From: Desulfuromonadaceae bacterium
Lineage (GTDB): Bacteria > Desulfobacterota > Desulfuromonadia > Geobacterales > Pseudopelobacteraceae
NCBI GenBank assembly: GCA_028683435.1
Contig: JAQUIG010000006.1
Coordinates: 48,183 to 112,182, forward strand
Direction of reading: 5' to 3'
DNA: 64,000 nt
Positions within the stretch are counted from its first letter, which is position 1; each line of letters begins with the position of its first letter. Below are positions 10,125-19,373 of this stretch, piece by piece. A program made the position numbers and the translations under genes. The notes below the pieces were generated by a model that was given only the letters and a program-made list of their open reading frames with translations, ran no database searches and was not told where the DNA came from.

Positions 10125-12640
10125 CAGCGAATATTCACCGCCATACTGAAGGGGAGAATATTCAGGGCAGAGCCGTTTGACGCTCCGAATGCTGCGTTTT
10201 TGAAGGCAAAACTTGCTGACCCCTGTTTTTTTGCCCTGAAAGACGCCGTCGCAAGCGTACCACCACCTGACACGCCTCCGTTTCCCGCTGTTCTGCCCAA
10301 CGTAACCGCCACCGAACCACCGACGGGATCAGCCATGCTGCCGAAAGTCGTCGCTTTGCCGTCACTTTTCATAAATGCACCCTCACTGATCGCTACGAAA
10401 TCAACAAGGGCCGGATCATATGTAAGTACAAACGGGGCCGTGGCAAGGTCCTTTACTTCGCTGATCTTGATCTCCAGAGCGAACTGCTGCCCAACCGTAG
10501 CTGACGAAGGGGCAGCAATCTGCAGCAGGCCACGCTGGGCAGGAACTGCAGACGGCATAGCGGCATCTGGTGGTACTGGAGCAGGTTGAATAACAGCGGG
10601 GTCAGGCATTATTGGAACTGGTGAAACAGGAGCTGGAATAGCAGCGGGAACAGGTATATCCAGGGTTACTGGCGCTTCCGAACCGGATTGTGCTTGAACC
10701 GGCATTTTAGCTTGGGCTGAAGGTGTGCCGTTTTTCTTTTCAAATCCATTTGGCTCGGCTTCACCCTCAAAAACCGGTTCCAGATCAAATGATGCCATCG
10801 CTCTGACGAGCGACGGATGGTCCTCTTTACCGGAACCAAAGGATGAGAGGCCGGGGAGCGGCACCGAAATCCCGCGAACAAGCCGAGGGGTAATAGCCAG
10901 CATCAGTTCGGTCTTGTCTTTGGATGAATTTGTGTTGGTAAAGAGTGACCCGATCAGCGGGATGTCACCCAACAGATATATTTTTGACTTATCATTATTG
11001 GTGCTGTTCTGAATAAGCCCGCCAATAATGCTCGTCTCGCCATCTTTTAAACTGAGCACCGTCTCTACATTACGGGTACCAATCGTCACAACACTGGTAC
11101 TCTTGTCCGCTCCGACGGTTTCTTTCTGCAGTATGGAACTGACCTCAAGGTTGAGTTTGATGGAAATTTCGTTATTGAGCTGAATGGTCGGTTCCGCATT
11201 AACCTTTACACCGACGTCCACATACTGAACGTTTACCTGCGACACAGTGCCGTTCAATGTTGTCGTTGTGATCGGCACCCTTGTCCCGACGTTGAATTTG
11301 GCTTTTTCCTTGTTTTTTACGCGAATTTTAGGATTAGAAAGCACTTCCCCATTGGCAAGGGTTTTACCGAGATTAAAGGTCGCATTCGGCACAGTAACGT
11401 AGCCGCCAAAACCTTTCATGGTAAAAGCACGCACCAGATTTGTAATATCACCGCCACCTGTAGTTATAGTTGTGTCTGTGCCTGAAGCAACCGTTGTCGT
11501 CACTCCTGCAAGAGTCGTAGAGAGCAACTTGTTATTTGGTGGAGGGGAGAATGCCCCCAACTGGACATTATAGTTGCTCAGCAGCATCCCGATATTTGCG
11601 GCGTTCTTGTCACTTATCTCTATAACTTCAATATCAAGAACGACTTCCGCCTCGGGCAGATCGTTGGCATCAAGGATCTTTTCAACCACCGCAACAACAT
11701 CTTCCGTATCCCGAACGACAAGCGAGTTTGATTCTTCGTTTACATATATCTTGCGTACCTGGATCATGGTACGGATCATGTTGATGGCTTTTTTTGCATC
11801 CATGTAGTTGAGGTGAAAGGTGCGCAGCACCATGTCATCATACTGTTTGTTCTTCTCCGGCGTATTCATGTAAACCAGCACGGATGTTTCGTTGAGATTT
11901 TTTGTGCCGAGCTTGTTCATATTGCAGAGCAGATCAAGCGCCTGCTGGAACGACGCGTTTTCAAGAAAAATTGAGACCGGTGCGTCCTTGATGCCATCGT
12001 CAAAGATAAAGTTAATCCCTGAAAGCTGGGTCAGTATACTGAAGACATCCTTTATTTTGGCTTCTTTAAACTTGAGGGTAAACGGCTTGGCTGATTTCAG
12101 GCGCAGTTCATACCCCTCCAGTTTGCTCTTGCGCAGTTGGGTTATCCGTTCAAGAGCAGCCTGATATTCTCTGTTTTCCGGAAACAGCTCAGCGGCCTTG
12201 ATGAATTGCCGATGGGCATCCTTAAGCTTGTTTCCCTTCTCAAATTCACTCCCCTCTTGGTAAGCCAACTGGGCATCCCTGTACCGGGTCGATATCTCTA
12301 TCTGCTGCATGAAGCGCCCCTGGGTCGGGTCAATACCCTGTGCCGCCTGGAATTCCGGCAGCGCATCGACATGATTTCCATTTTCCACCAACGCCATCCC
12401 GCGCTTGAACCGCTGCTCAGCCGCTTTCTGGCGGGTTTTGAGGAATCTGATCCTCGGCTCATTAACCGTCGGATCACTTTTAAATGAGTCTGCATACCTG
12501 TACATTGCCTCTTCATATTTCCCCTCCGCCTCCATTTTTTCAGCAGCACTGAATGAGCGCGAAGCTGGGGAGGCGCAGGCAGAAAGCAGGCCCAGAGCGA
12601 GTAATAAAGAAATAGCTGAAATCAGGTTCAGGTAGCGCAT
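10124..12640 (-). CDS. Secretin (GspD/PilQ family) lipoprotein with C-terminal cohesin-like domain
   Basis: Lipobox LSACA; N0/STN-like region ALDLLCNMNKL; secretin core VPNATFNLGKTLANGEVLSNPKIRVKNKEKAKFNVGTRVPI...SIIGGLIQ...DIPLIGSLF; last ~135 aa resemble a cohesin domain. Confidence 0.9.
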   Translation of the reverse strand: MRYLNLISAISLLLALGLLSACASPASRSFSAAEKMEAEGKYEEAMYRYADSFKSDPTVNEPRIRFLKTRQKAAEQRFKRGMALVENGNHVDALPEFQAAQGIDPTQGRFMQQIEISTRYRDAQLAYQEGSEFEKGNKLKDAHRQFIKAAELFPENREYQAALERITQLRKSKLEGYELRLKSAKPFTLKFKEAKIKDVFSILTQLSGINFIFDDGIKDAPVSIFLENASFQQALDLLCNMNKLGTKNLNETSVLVYMNTPEKNKQYDDMVLRTFHLNYMDAKKAINMIRTMIQVRKIYVNEESNSLVVRDTEDVVAVVEKILDANDLPEAEVVLDIEVIEISDKNAANIGMLLSNYNVQLGAFSPPPNNKLLSTTLAGVTTTVASGTDTTITTGGGDITNLVRAFTMKGFGGYVTVPNATFNLGKTLANGEVLSNPKIRVKNKEKAKFNVGTRVPITTTTLNGTVSQVNVQYVDVGVKVNAEPTIQLNNEISIKLNLEVSSILQKETVGADKSTSVVTIGTRNVETVLSLKDGETSIIGGLIQNSTNNDKSKIYLLGDIPLIGSLFTNTNSSKDKTELMLAITPRLVRGISVPLPGLSSFGSGKEDHPSLVRAMASFDLEPVFEGEAEPNGFEKKNGTPSAQAKMPVQAQSGSEAPVTLDIPVPAAIPAPVSPVPIMPDPAVIQPAPVPPDAAMPSAVPAQRGLLQIAAPSSATVGQQFALEIKISEVKDLATAPFVLTYDPALVDFVAISEGAFMKSDGKATTFGSMADPVGGSVAVTLGRTAGNGGVSGGGTLATASFRAKKQGSASFAFKNAAFGASNGSALNILPFSMAVNIR

Positions 12641-12664
12641 TGAGGGAGTCTCCTCGAAACATGG

Positions 12665-13258
12665 TTATCTCGGCATGGCAAGCGCACGATTTTCTATCAA
12701 TGGGATAATAATTACGGCGCCGGTATCGGTGACCGTCAGAGTTAACGCCTGATCTGAAATATCGGTCGCTTCATAACGGTCGGCGAACTTGTCCCCTTTT
12801 TTTACCAGCAGAATATCATTATCTTTCGCCAGAAAAATAGTTTTCACAGCTCCCTTTTTTAAATACCCCAGAAAGGTGAAGCGCGCCAGCGGGGCGACTT
12901 CAGGTTGAATTATGGCCGGCACCACGGGAGGCATCGGCACCTGGGGGGACGGCTTGATTTCTATGGGTCGCTGTTTGACAGTTTTCACCTCATCGACAAA
13001 AACAGGCTTGAAAAGGTTGCGACGATACCCCTTGAATCCGGTCGGTTCCTGGTCAAGCAGGCTGATTTTAACTCTTCTGCCATCGTCTGCAGTACGGGCT
13101 TGTTTATCCGCTGCAGCGGCAGCCGGCTTTGACTGATGACCCGGCTTAAAGGTCAAACTGCTGACCGTTCTGGGCCTGGGTACAGCTCTGTAGCTCCAGA
13201 ATACGGCGATAGCAAATAATATCACCAGGACCAGCAGAATCAAGCGTTGGCGATTCAC
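12665..13258 (-). CDS. PilP/GspC-like inner-membrane assembly protein
   Basis: Single N-terminal TM; positional evidence between pilO-like and secretin genes; ARFTFLGYLKKGAVKTIFLAKDNDILLVKKGDKF. Confidence 0.65.
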   Translation of the reverse strand: MNRQRLILLVLVILFAIAVFWSYRAVPRPRTVSSLTFKPGHQSKPAAAAADKQARTADDGRRVKISLLDQEPTGFKGYRRNLFKPVFVDEVKTVKQRPIEIKPSPQVPMPPVVPAIIQPEVAPLARFTFLGYLKKGAVKTIFLAKDNDILLVKKGDKFADRYEATDISDQALTLTVTDTGAVIIIPLIENRALAMPR

Positions 13259-13803
13259 ACACCCTCCCGGAGATAAACCGTAATGTGCAGAGCCATGACC
13301 ACATTCTCGACGAAAGGATCGCTGTTTGAAAAAGAAACGGTGTCGACCACTATCAATTCAGGATTTCCCTGAAGATCAGCAAGGTAACTTTTTACGGCAG
13401 CATACCCACCACTGACAGAGAACGACAGCTGATAGGAAAGCAGAGCTTCTTCCTTGACCTGCTGAGGTTTATAACTGATGGCGCCGACTTCGACTCCGCT
13501 GCTTGCCGCCGCTTCCAGCAAATCACTCAATACCCGGGCAAACTCCCTTTTCTCAGGTATCTTTCCCTTTACCGTTTCGAGATCAGCTGACCCCTGCTGA
13601 TAGAGGGCAGCGGGATCCATCTGTCCGGCACCGGCAACCCTCCGGCGCAGGCTGCCCCACTTAGTTTGCAGATCTGCCAAAACAGGGAGTTGATAGGTAG
13701 AGACTACGACAGCGAGGATCATGTTGAGCAGCAGCAGGATCAGGATAATGCTCAAAAAGCGCCATTTCTGACGGACTATTTCGAAAATAAGCTGTTTCAT
13801 CAA
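13255..13803 (-). CDS. PilO/GspM-like type IV pilus/T2SS assembly protein
   Basis: N-terminal TM, coiled coil, PilO-like body (LSFSVSGGYAAVKSYLADLQGNPELIVVDTVSFSN). Confidence 0.75.
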   Translation of the reverse strand: MMKQLIFEIVRQKWRFLSIILILLLLNMILAVVVSTYQLPVLADLQTKWGSLRRRVAGAGQMDPAALYQQGSADLETVKGKIPEKREFARVLSDLLEAAASSGVEVGAISYKPQQVKEEALLSYQLSFSVSGGYAAVKSYLADLQGNPELIVVDTVSFSNSDPFVENVVMALHITVYLREGV

Positions 13804-14336
13804 TTCACTACCTTGCAGGAGATCGTAAATTGTACGCCGTGCATATTTTCACCGAGGGTCAGTTTTTGATGTGACAGCAGCAAAATATTTGAAAAACTTT
13901 CCGATGCTTCCAACCTTTCAAGATACTGCTGCAGTGACTTGAAAGTTCTGGCGCGCCCCTCCAGCTTCCACTCACCCTGATCCTTCCCCTGAGAGAGCGA
14001 TGAGAGCGATATCCCCTCCGGCGTGGCATTCTCAAACGTCTCAAGCTGCTTGAGCCAGTTTAGGCTCTTGCGCTCAATAATTTCGTTATAAAAGCGAATC
14101 CGAGCCTTCTGACGACTGAAATCAGTCTCGGATATACCGCCCGGCTTACTCTCGAATCTGCTTTGGATAGCGGCAATTTCAGCACTCATCCGGCTCTGTT
14201 CACCCATATTTGATGATACCCGGCTGACATTCCATCCCGCCATGACAAGCAGTACTGCGATGACACAATATGCGAGCATGTTCAGCACGCGATGGTCAAG
14301 ATAGGTGCGTGTCGCAAGATTAATAGTGAAACGCAT
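13800..14336 (-). CDS. PilN/GspL-like fimbrial assembly protein
   Basis: INLATRTYLDHRVLNMLAYCVIAVLLVMAGWN N-terminus is typical of PilN; adjacent to pilM/pilO-like genes. Confidence 0.78.
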   Translation of the reverse strand: MRFTINLATRTYLDHRVLNMLAYCVIAVLLVMAGWNVSRVSSNMGEQSRMSAEIAAIQSRFESKPGGISETDFSRQKARIRFYNEIIERKSLNWLKQLETFENATPEGISLSSLSQGKDQGEWKLEGRARTFKSLQQYLERLEASESFSNILLLSHQKLTLGENMHGVQFTISCKVVN

Positions 14337-15283
14337 CAGAGACTCCTCAGAGCCGCACCGATGGCAACAGTGCAGGGAAATAGCCGCTCTTGGTCGCCCG
14401 GTGCAGAATTTCCCGGCGTGACAGCACCTTTTGTCTCGAGCAGAGTCGGCGTGGTTCCGGTCGCTTCGGCGACCATCACCTGATAGTTTTGAGCAATATC
14501 TGGTGATGCCATACAGAAAACCGTCTGCACCGGCCGTTCAGGAAACCGCTCCTTATAAACCAGCAGGGAACTGTTTATTTCCATGTAGACCCGGCTGTCA
14601 GTCGCCAGCGTACCAGCCAGGTACTTGACGCGGATAAACTCCGGAATCCCCTGTGCAAAGGCCACGATTGACAAGGTACTGCCGTAAAACGATATCAGGA
14701 TGCAGTCATCATGGAGCGACAGGCGGCGATCAAAAAGCCGGCAGATATTGAATGTATGACAATCGATACGAACAGGAGAAAGCCCCGCCTCCGTAATCAG
14801 ATCTTCATACTGAGAGAGCACCGTACGAGAGGCAATCGCTACCAAAAGCGCCAGATCGCCATTTTCCCGAACCATCAGTTGCTGATAATCAAGATGGGTA
14901 TCGGCGCTGTCAAGCGGTATACTTTTTTTCAACTTCCAACGAATCAGATCCAGAGCTTCCGGACGGCTTTTGAAACGTCCTTCCAGGTCGAGCAGCATAA
15001 TCCTGCAGACCGCATCAGGCAAAGAGACCGCAACCCTCGGTGATCGGCAGAGCAACTGGTTATAGGCCGATTTCAAACCGGCAACGAATGCTTCGGGATC
15101 AAGAACGTTCTGCTCACGGAGTGAAATCTGAATAGTCTGCGCAGAAAAGGGGGCATAGGCTACACGCTCGACACGTGGAGAGGCGACGCTGCCGCCAGTC
15201 AAGGCGCACGTCACTCCGTGCTGGCTGATTTCAACTCCGATTGGATTTCTAGTAAACAACATGGCGTATCCTGTTCCGGTCAT
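14336..15283 (-). CDS. PilM-like actin-fold assembly ATPase
   Basis: IGVEISQHGVTCALTGG...VAVSLPDAVCRIMLLDLEGRFKSRPEALDLIRWKLKKSIPLD...DCHTFNI. Confidence 0.78.
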   Translation of the reverse strand: MTGTGYAMLFTRNPIGVEISQHGVTCALTGGSVASPRVERVAYAPFSAQTIQISLREQNVLDPEAFVAGLKSAYNQLLCRSPRVAVSLPDAVCRIMLLDLEGRFKSRPEALDLIRWKLKKSIPLDSADTHLDYQQLMVRENGDLALLVAIASRTVLSQYEDLITEAGLSPVRIDCHTFNICRLFDRRLSLHDDCILISFYGSTLSIVAFAQGIPEFIRVKYLAGTLATDSRVYMEINSSLLVYKERFPERPVQTVFCMASPDIAQNYQVMVAEATGTTPTLLETKGAVTPGNSAPGDQERLFPCTVAIGAALRSL

Positions 15284-17004
15284 TCAACAAACGTGACGCG
15301 GTTTATCTCCTTGAGTGTCGTTATACCGGCCGCCAGCTTTTCTTCAGCTGAATCGCGCAAAAACATGACACCTGCCTCACGGGCAGCTTTTTTAAGCTGA
15401 GTGGCGGGAACTTTGGCAATAATGAGATCCCGTATCTGGTCATTAAGTTCCAGAAGTTCGACAATGGCAACACGACCGCGATAGCCGGTGCCGTGACACA
15501 GATCGCATCCGTGCGACTCATACAGCGTCATGCCCCGAAAGCGTTCCGGATCGACGCCGCCGTCGATCAACTGTTCATCGCTGTACCGTACCGGACGCCG
15601 ACAGGCGGTACAGACCTTTCTCACCAGCCTTTGCGCCAGGACGCAGTTAAGGCATGATACGAAATTATAGGGATCTATCCCCATATGGATGAAACGTCCG
15701 ATAACGTCAAAAACGTTGTTGGCATGAACCGTAGTGAACACCAGGTGGCCGGTCAGGGCGGACTGGACGGCGATCTGAGCGGTCTCCGAATCCCGTATTT
15801 CTCCGACCATGATCTTGTCCGGGTCATGGCGCAGGATTGAGCGCAATCCTTTGGCAAAGGTCAGCCCCTTCTTTTCATTAACCGGAATCTGCAGCACGCC
15901 GCGCAACATGTATTCAACAGGATCTTCAATCGTGATGATTTTATCCTCACCGGTATGAATCTCGGTCAAAGCGGCGTAGAGCGTCGTTGTTTTACCGGAA
16001 CCGGTCGGGCCGGTCACCAGCACCATACCATACGGTTCGCGGATTTTTCTCCGTAGACGCTTGATCTCCCGTTCACTGATTCCCAGATTTTCCAACGTCA
16101 ATCCCTTCAGATCGCTGGCGATGCTCTCCTTGTCGAGAATACGGATAACGGCATCCTCACCCATGGAGCTCGGCATGATCGAAACGCGAAAGTCGATCGA
16201 TTTTTCTCCAAAACGGATTTTAAAGCGCCCATCCTGCGGGACACGCCGCTCGGAAATATCCAGCTCGCTCATGACTTTCAGCCGTGAAATAATCGGGGCC
16301 TGAAAGTGCTGGTCGATCGTGTCATTCGCTTTATAGAGCACGCCGTCAATGCGATACTTGATATCGACTCCGTCAGGACCGGTTTCAATATGGATATCGC
16401 TCGCCCGGCGGCTCAGCGCGTCAAGAATAGTTGTATTGATCAGCTTGATAATCGGACTCGTGTCATCGGACAGAGTCTCAACTGATAACACCTCTTCACC
16501 CCGGTCGGTTTCCTTGACCAGCTGAAGCATAAAGTCTTCGGATACTTCGCGCAGAACACGGCGCGTTCCCTCACCGGCTTTTGTTACCGCGGCAATCGCG
16601 GAGTCGGATGCGATGCGGATCTCAACCTGGCGGTCCAGCAGCAGTTCAAGCTCATCCAGCTTGACAACGTCGGTCGGGTCAGCCACGGCGACAACAATGG
16701 CATGCGGATGAATTTCAAGCGGCACAAAATGAAACCGGTAGATTGCATCCGGTGGCAATTGATTGAGCAGTTCGGAGTCCATTTTGAAATTAAGCAAATC
16801 CACATATTCAAGGTTGAATTGTTCCGCCAAAGCCCGCGCCAGAGCTTCTTCCGTTATAAACCCTTCGTGAATGGCAATTTCGCCAAAACGCTGCCTGGTT
16901 GTCGTCTGGATTTCAATGATAGCAGGGAGCTGATCGGGATTCAGGCTTCCCCGTTCTATCAGAATAACCCCGATATTTTTTCTTCTGAAGGGTTGCATCG
17001 CCAT
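15280..17004 (-). CDS. GspE/PilB family secretion ATPase
   Basis: Walker A VTGPTGSGKTTTLYAAL, IEDPVEYMLRGVLQIPVNEKKGLTFAKGLRSILRHDPDKIMVGEIRDSETAQIAVQSALTGHLVFTTVHAN; Zn-binding CTACRRP...CDLCHGTGY. Confidence 0.95.
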   Translation of the reverse strand: MAMQPFRRKNIGVILIERGSLNPDQLPAIIEIQTTTRQRFGEIAIHEGFITEEALARALAEQFNLEYVDLLNFKMDSELLNQLPPDAIYRFHFVPLEIHPHAIVVAVADPTDVVKLDELELLLDRQVEIRIASDSAIAAVTKAGEGTRRVLREVSEDFMLQLVKETDRGEEVLSVETLSDDTSPIIKLINTTILDALSRRASDIHIETGPDGVDIKYRIDGVLYKANDTIDQHFQAPIISRLKVMSELDISERRVPQDGRFKIRFGEKSIDFRVSIMPSSMGEDAVIRILDKESIASDLKGLTLENLGISEREIKRLRRKIREPYGMVLVTGPTGSGKTTTLYAALTEIHTGEDKIITIEDPVEYMLRGVLQIPVNEKKGLTFAKGLRSILRHDPDKIMVGEIRDSETAQIAVQSALTGHLVFTTVHANNVFDVIGRFIHMGIDPYNFVSCLNCVLAQRLVRKVCTACRRPVRYSDEQLIDGGVDPERFRGMTLYESHGCDLCHGTGYRGRVAIVELLELNDQIRDLIIAKVPATQLKKAAREAGVMFLRDSAEEKLAAGITTLKEINRVTFVE

Positions 17005-17010
17005 CCTGTC

Positions 17011-18219
17011 CTATCCTACCGTGCCGGCAATTTTAAAAATCGGAAGGTACATCGCAATAATGATGACACCGATAACGACACCCATAATCAGCATGATGGC
17101 CGGTTCGATGGCGGTAGTCAGCAGATGCATCCGCTCCTCAAGTTCATCTTCCAGATAATTGGAAATATCAATCAGCATATCTTCGAGCGCGCCGGTGGTT
17201 TCACCCACCCCCAGCATGCGCAGTGCCAACGGCGGCATGATGTTAATACGTTCAAGTGCTACCGAGAGACGGCCCCCCTCTTCAATAAAACGGATCGCCT
17301 CAAACAGACGTTTCTCCATGAATACGTTATTCAGGGTGCCGATCGACATTCGCAGTGATTCAATGATCGGAATTCCGCTTCCCAGAACAGTTGCCAGGGT
17401 ACGGGTAAAACCGGCCACTGAATACTTGGTAAAAACATCCCCGGCTACCGGTACTGATAGCTTGAAACGATCGAGTGCATATCGCCCCGCTTCGGTACTC
17501 TTCCACGATCTGAATGCGGCAAGTAAACCAATGCAGACGATTATCACAAAAACAAAATAACGCCTGAGCAAGGAAGTAAATGTAATCAGTAACTGTGTCA
17601 GGGCGGGGAGTTGCGACCCTGAATCGGCGTACACCTGACTGAAGGTAGGAACGACATAAACCAGCAGAAGCGTAATCGCAAGAAAGGCGAAGACAACAAG
17701 GATGGCGGGGTAGAATATGGCCGCCACTATTTTTTTCCGCAGCGTGCCGACCCGCTTTAAATATTCGATATACCGCCTGATGGTTTGCGGAAGATCGCCC
17801 GTCCGTTCACCGGCACGAATAGAAGCTACGTAGAGATAGGGGAAGGCCCGACCATGTTTTTCCATCGCAACCGACAGTGCGGCACCCGCCTTTACATCTT
17901 CACGCAGCTGGACCAGAACTTCATACAACGCGCCCGAATCATGACGCTCCAGAATCGCATCAAGAACCTGCATGATCGGCATACCGGCCTTAATCAGCAC
18001 GAGCATTTCCTGATTAAAGGTCAGAAGAGCCCTGTTGTCTATTTTTCTGCGTTTAAGGCCCTTATCAAACAGAAACTGAAACGGCTTCTTTTTAACTTCA
18101 AAAACAAAAAAGCCCTGATCCTCCAGGTTTTTGCGCAAAATTCCACCATCTGCGGCCTCAAAATCCCTGATGAGAATTTTTCCGTCTGATGCGCCAAGTT
18201 TGCATGAATAGAGTGCCAT
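17011..18219 (-). CDS. GspF/PilC family type II secretion inner-membrane protein
   Basis: Two T2SSF domains; TFNQEMLVLIKAGMPIMQVLDAI ... LGSGIPIIESLRMSIGTLNN. Confidence 0.93.
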   Translation of the reverse strand: MALYSCKLGASDGKILIRDFEAADGGILRKNLEDQGFFVFEVKKKPFQFLFDKGLKRRKIDNRALLTFNQEMLVLIKAGMPIMQVLDAILERHDSGALYEVLVQLREDVKAGAALSVAMEKHGRAFPYLYVASIRAGERTGDLPQTIRRYIEYLKRVGTLRKKIVAAIFYPAILVVFAFLAITLLLVYVVPTFSQVYADSGSQLPALTQLLITFTSLLRRYFVFVIIVCIGLLAAFRSWKSTEAGRYALDRFKLSVPVAGDVFTKYSVAGFTRTLATVLGSGIPIIESLRMSIGTLNNVFMEKRLFEAIRFIEEGGRLSVALERINIMPPLALRMLGVGETTGALEDMLIDISNYLEDELEERMHLLTTAIEPAIMLIMGVVIGVIIIAMYLPIFKIAGTVG

Positions 18220-18304
18220 AGTCTTATTCTAATACCACAGTATGCAAGATAGTAAAGTATAGCCTGTAGCCTTGATCCTAGAGTCATGACAACAGCTTAA
18301 AGAA

Positions 18305-18490
18305 TCAGGCATTTAGCATTCCTATAATCCATATAAAGAATGAAATTATCGCGGCCGATCCCCAGCGGATTCCGATCGACGCTATAAAAATATCTTTTTG
18401 GGGAAAGGCCTTCAGCATCAACATGATGCTGGAGAATAACCATCCGGTTAAACCGGTTATGAGAATGACTGACCAAGTATCGTGCGACAT
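18305..18490 (-). CDS. Small two-TM membrane protein, downstream of the GT2 gene
   Basis: 61 aa, hydrophobic, starts 8 bp after the glycosyltransferase stop. Confidence 0.6.
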   Translation of the reverse strand: MSHDTWSVILITGLTGWLFSSIMLMLKAFPQKDIFIASIGIRWGSAAIISFFIWIIGMLNA

Positions 18491-18497
18491 AGTACTA

Positions 18498-19256
18498 TTA
18501 TTTCCCCAGCAGTCGTGAATAAATAGTGTGCAGTCGAAGCTTCCAGACCATTGTTACCGCTTCCCGGACGATGGAACCGGACATTTTAGAACTGCCGGCA
18601 TGGCGATCAATAAAAATAATCGGAATTTCGGTTATGCGAAACCCTTTTTCCATGCAGCGGTAATTCATCTCTATCTGAAATGAATAGCCGTCCGATGTAA
18701 CATGAGACAGATTAATTGCTTCGATGGTAGAGCGGCGGAAACATTTAAAGCCGCTTGTGCAGTCACGCAGCTGCAAGCCGGTAACCCACCGTGTATAGAC
18801 ACTCGCAAAATAACTTAAAATCAGGCGCCTGATCGGCCAGTTGACAACACTGACTCCATTCAGGTAGCGGGAACCAATAACCAGATCGCTATCCTTGATT
18901 GCAGAGAGAAAAAGCGGCAACGTAGCCGGATCATGAGAAAAATCAGCATCCATTTCCAGCAGACAATCCGCACCCATCGCAAGTACAGTCTTGAACCCCT
19001 CTCGATATGCTGAACCCAAACCAAGCTTACCTGGACGATGGAGCACATGGACACGGTCATTCACTGACACCAGATCATCAATAATAGAACCGGTGCCGTC
19101 CGGAGAATTATCATCGACAAACAGAATCTGGAGGTCAGGATGTTGTGCAAGGACGGCGCTTGCCAAAGATCTGACATTATCCTTTTCGTTATAGGTTGGT
19201 ATGACAACAAATGCCTTCAAATGATTTCTCTCCACGTGACGTTCATCGAACGCCAA
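18498..19256 (-). CDS. Polyprenol (dolichyl)-phosphate mannosyltransferase-like GT2
   Basis: FVVIPTYNEKDNVRSLASAVLAQ..ILFVDDNSPDGTG...MDADFSHDPATLP..VIGSRYLNGVSVVNWPIRRLILSYFASVY. Confidence 0.9.
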   Translation of the reverse strand: MAFDERHVERNHLKAFVVIPTYNEKDNVRSLASAVLAQHPDLQILFVDDNSPDGTGSIIDDLVSVNDRVHVLHRPGKLGLGSAYREGFKTVLAMGADCLLEMDADFSHDPATLPLFLSAIKDSDLVIGSRYLNGVSVVNWPIRRLILSYFASVYTRWVTGLQLRDCTSGFKCFRRSTIEAINLSHVTSDGYSFQIEMNYRCMEKGFRITEIPIIFIDRHAGSSKMSGSIVREAVTMVWKLRLHTIYSRLLGK

Positions 19257-19373
19257 AGACTTCGGGGCTTATTATCCCACATATTTCAAACAGTTTCATG
19301 AAACAATACAAGATTAAAACAATAAAAGTCAAGATCGGCAGGAAACAGGTAAACAAGTGGAGGTACCGATTTG

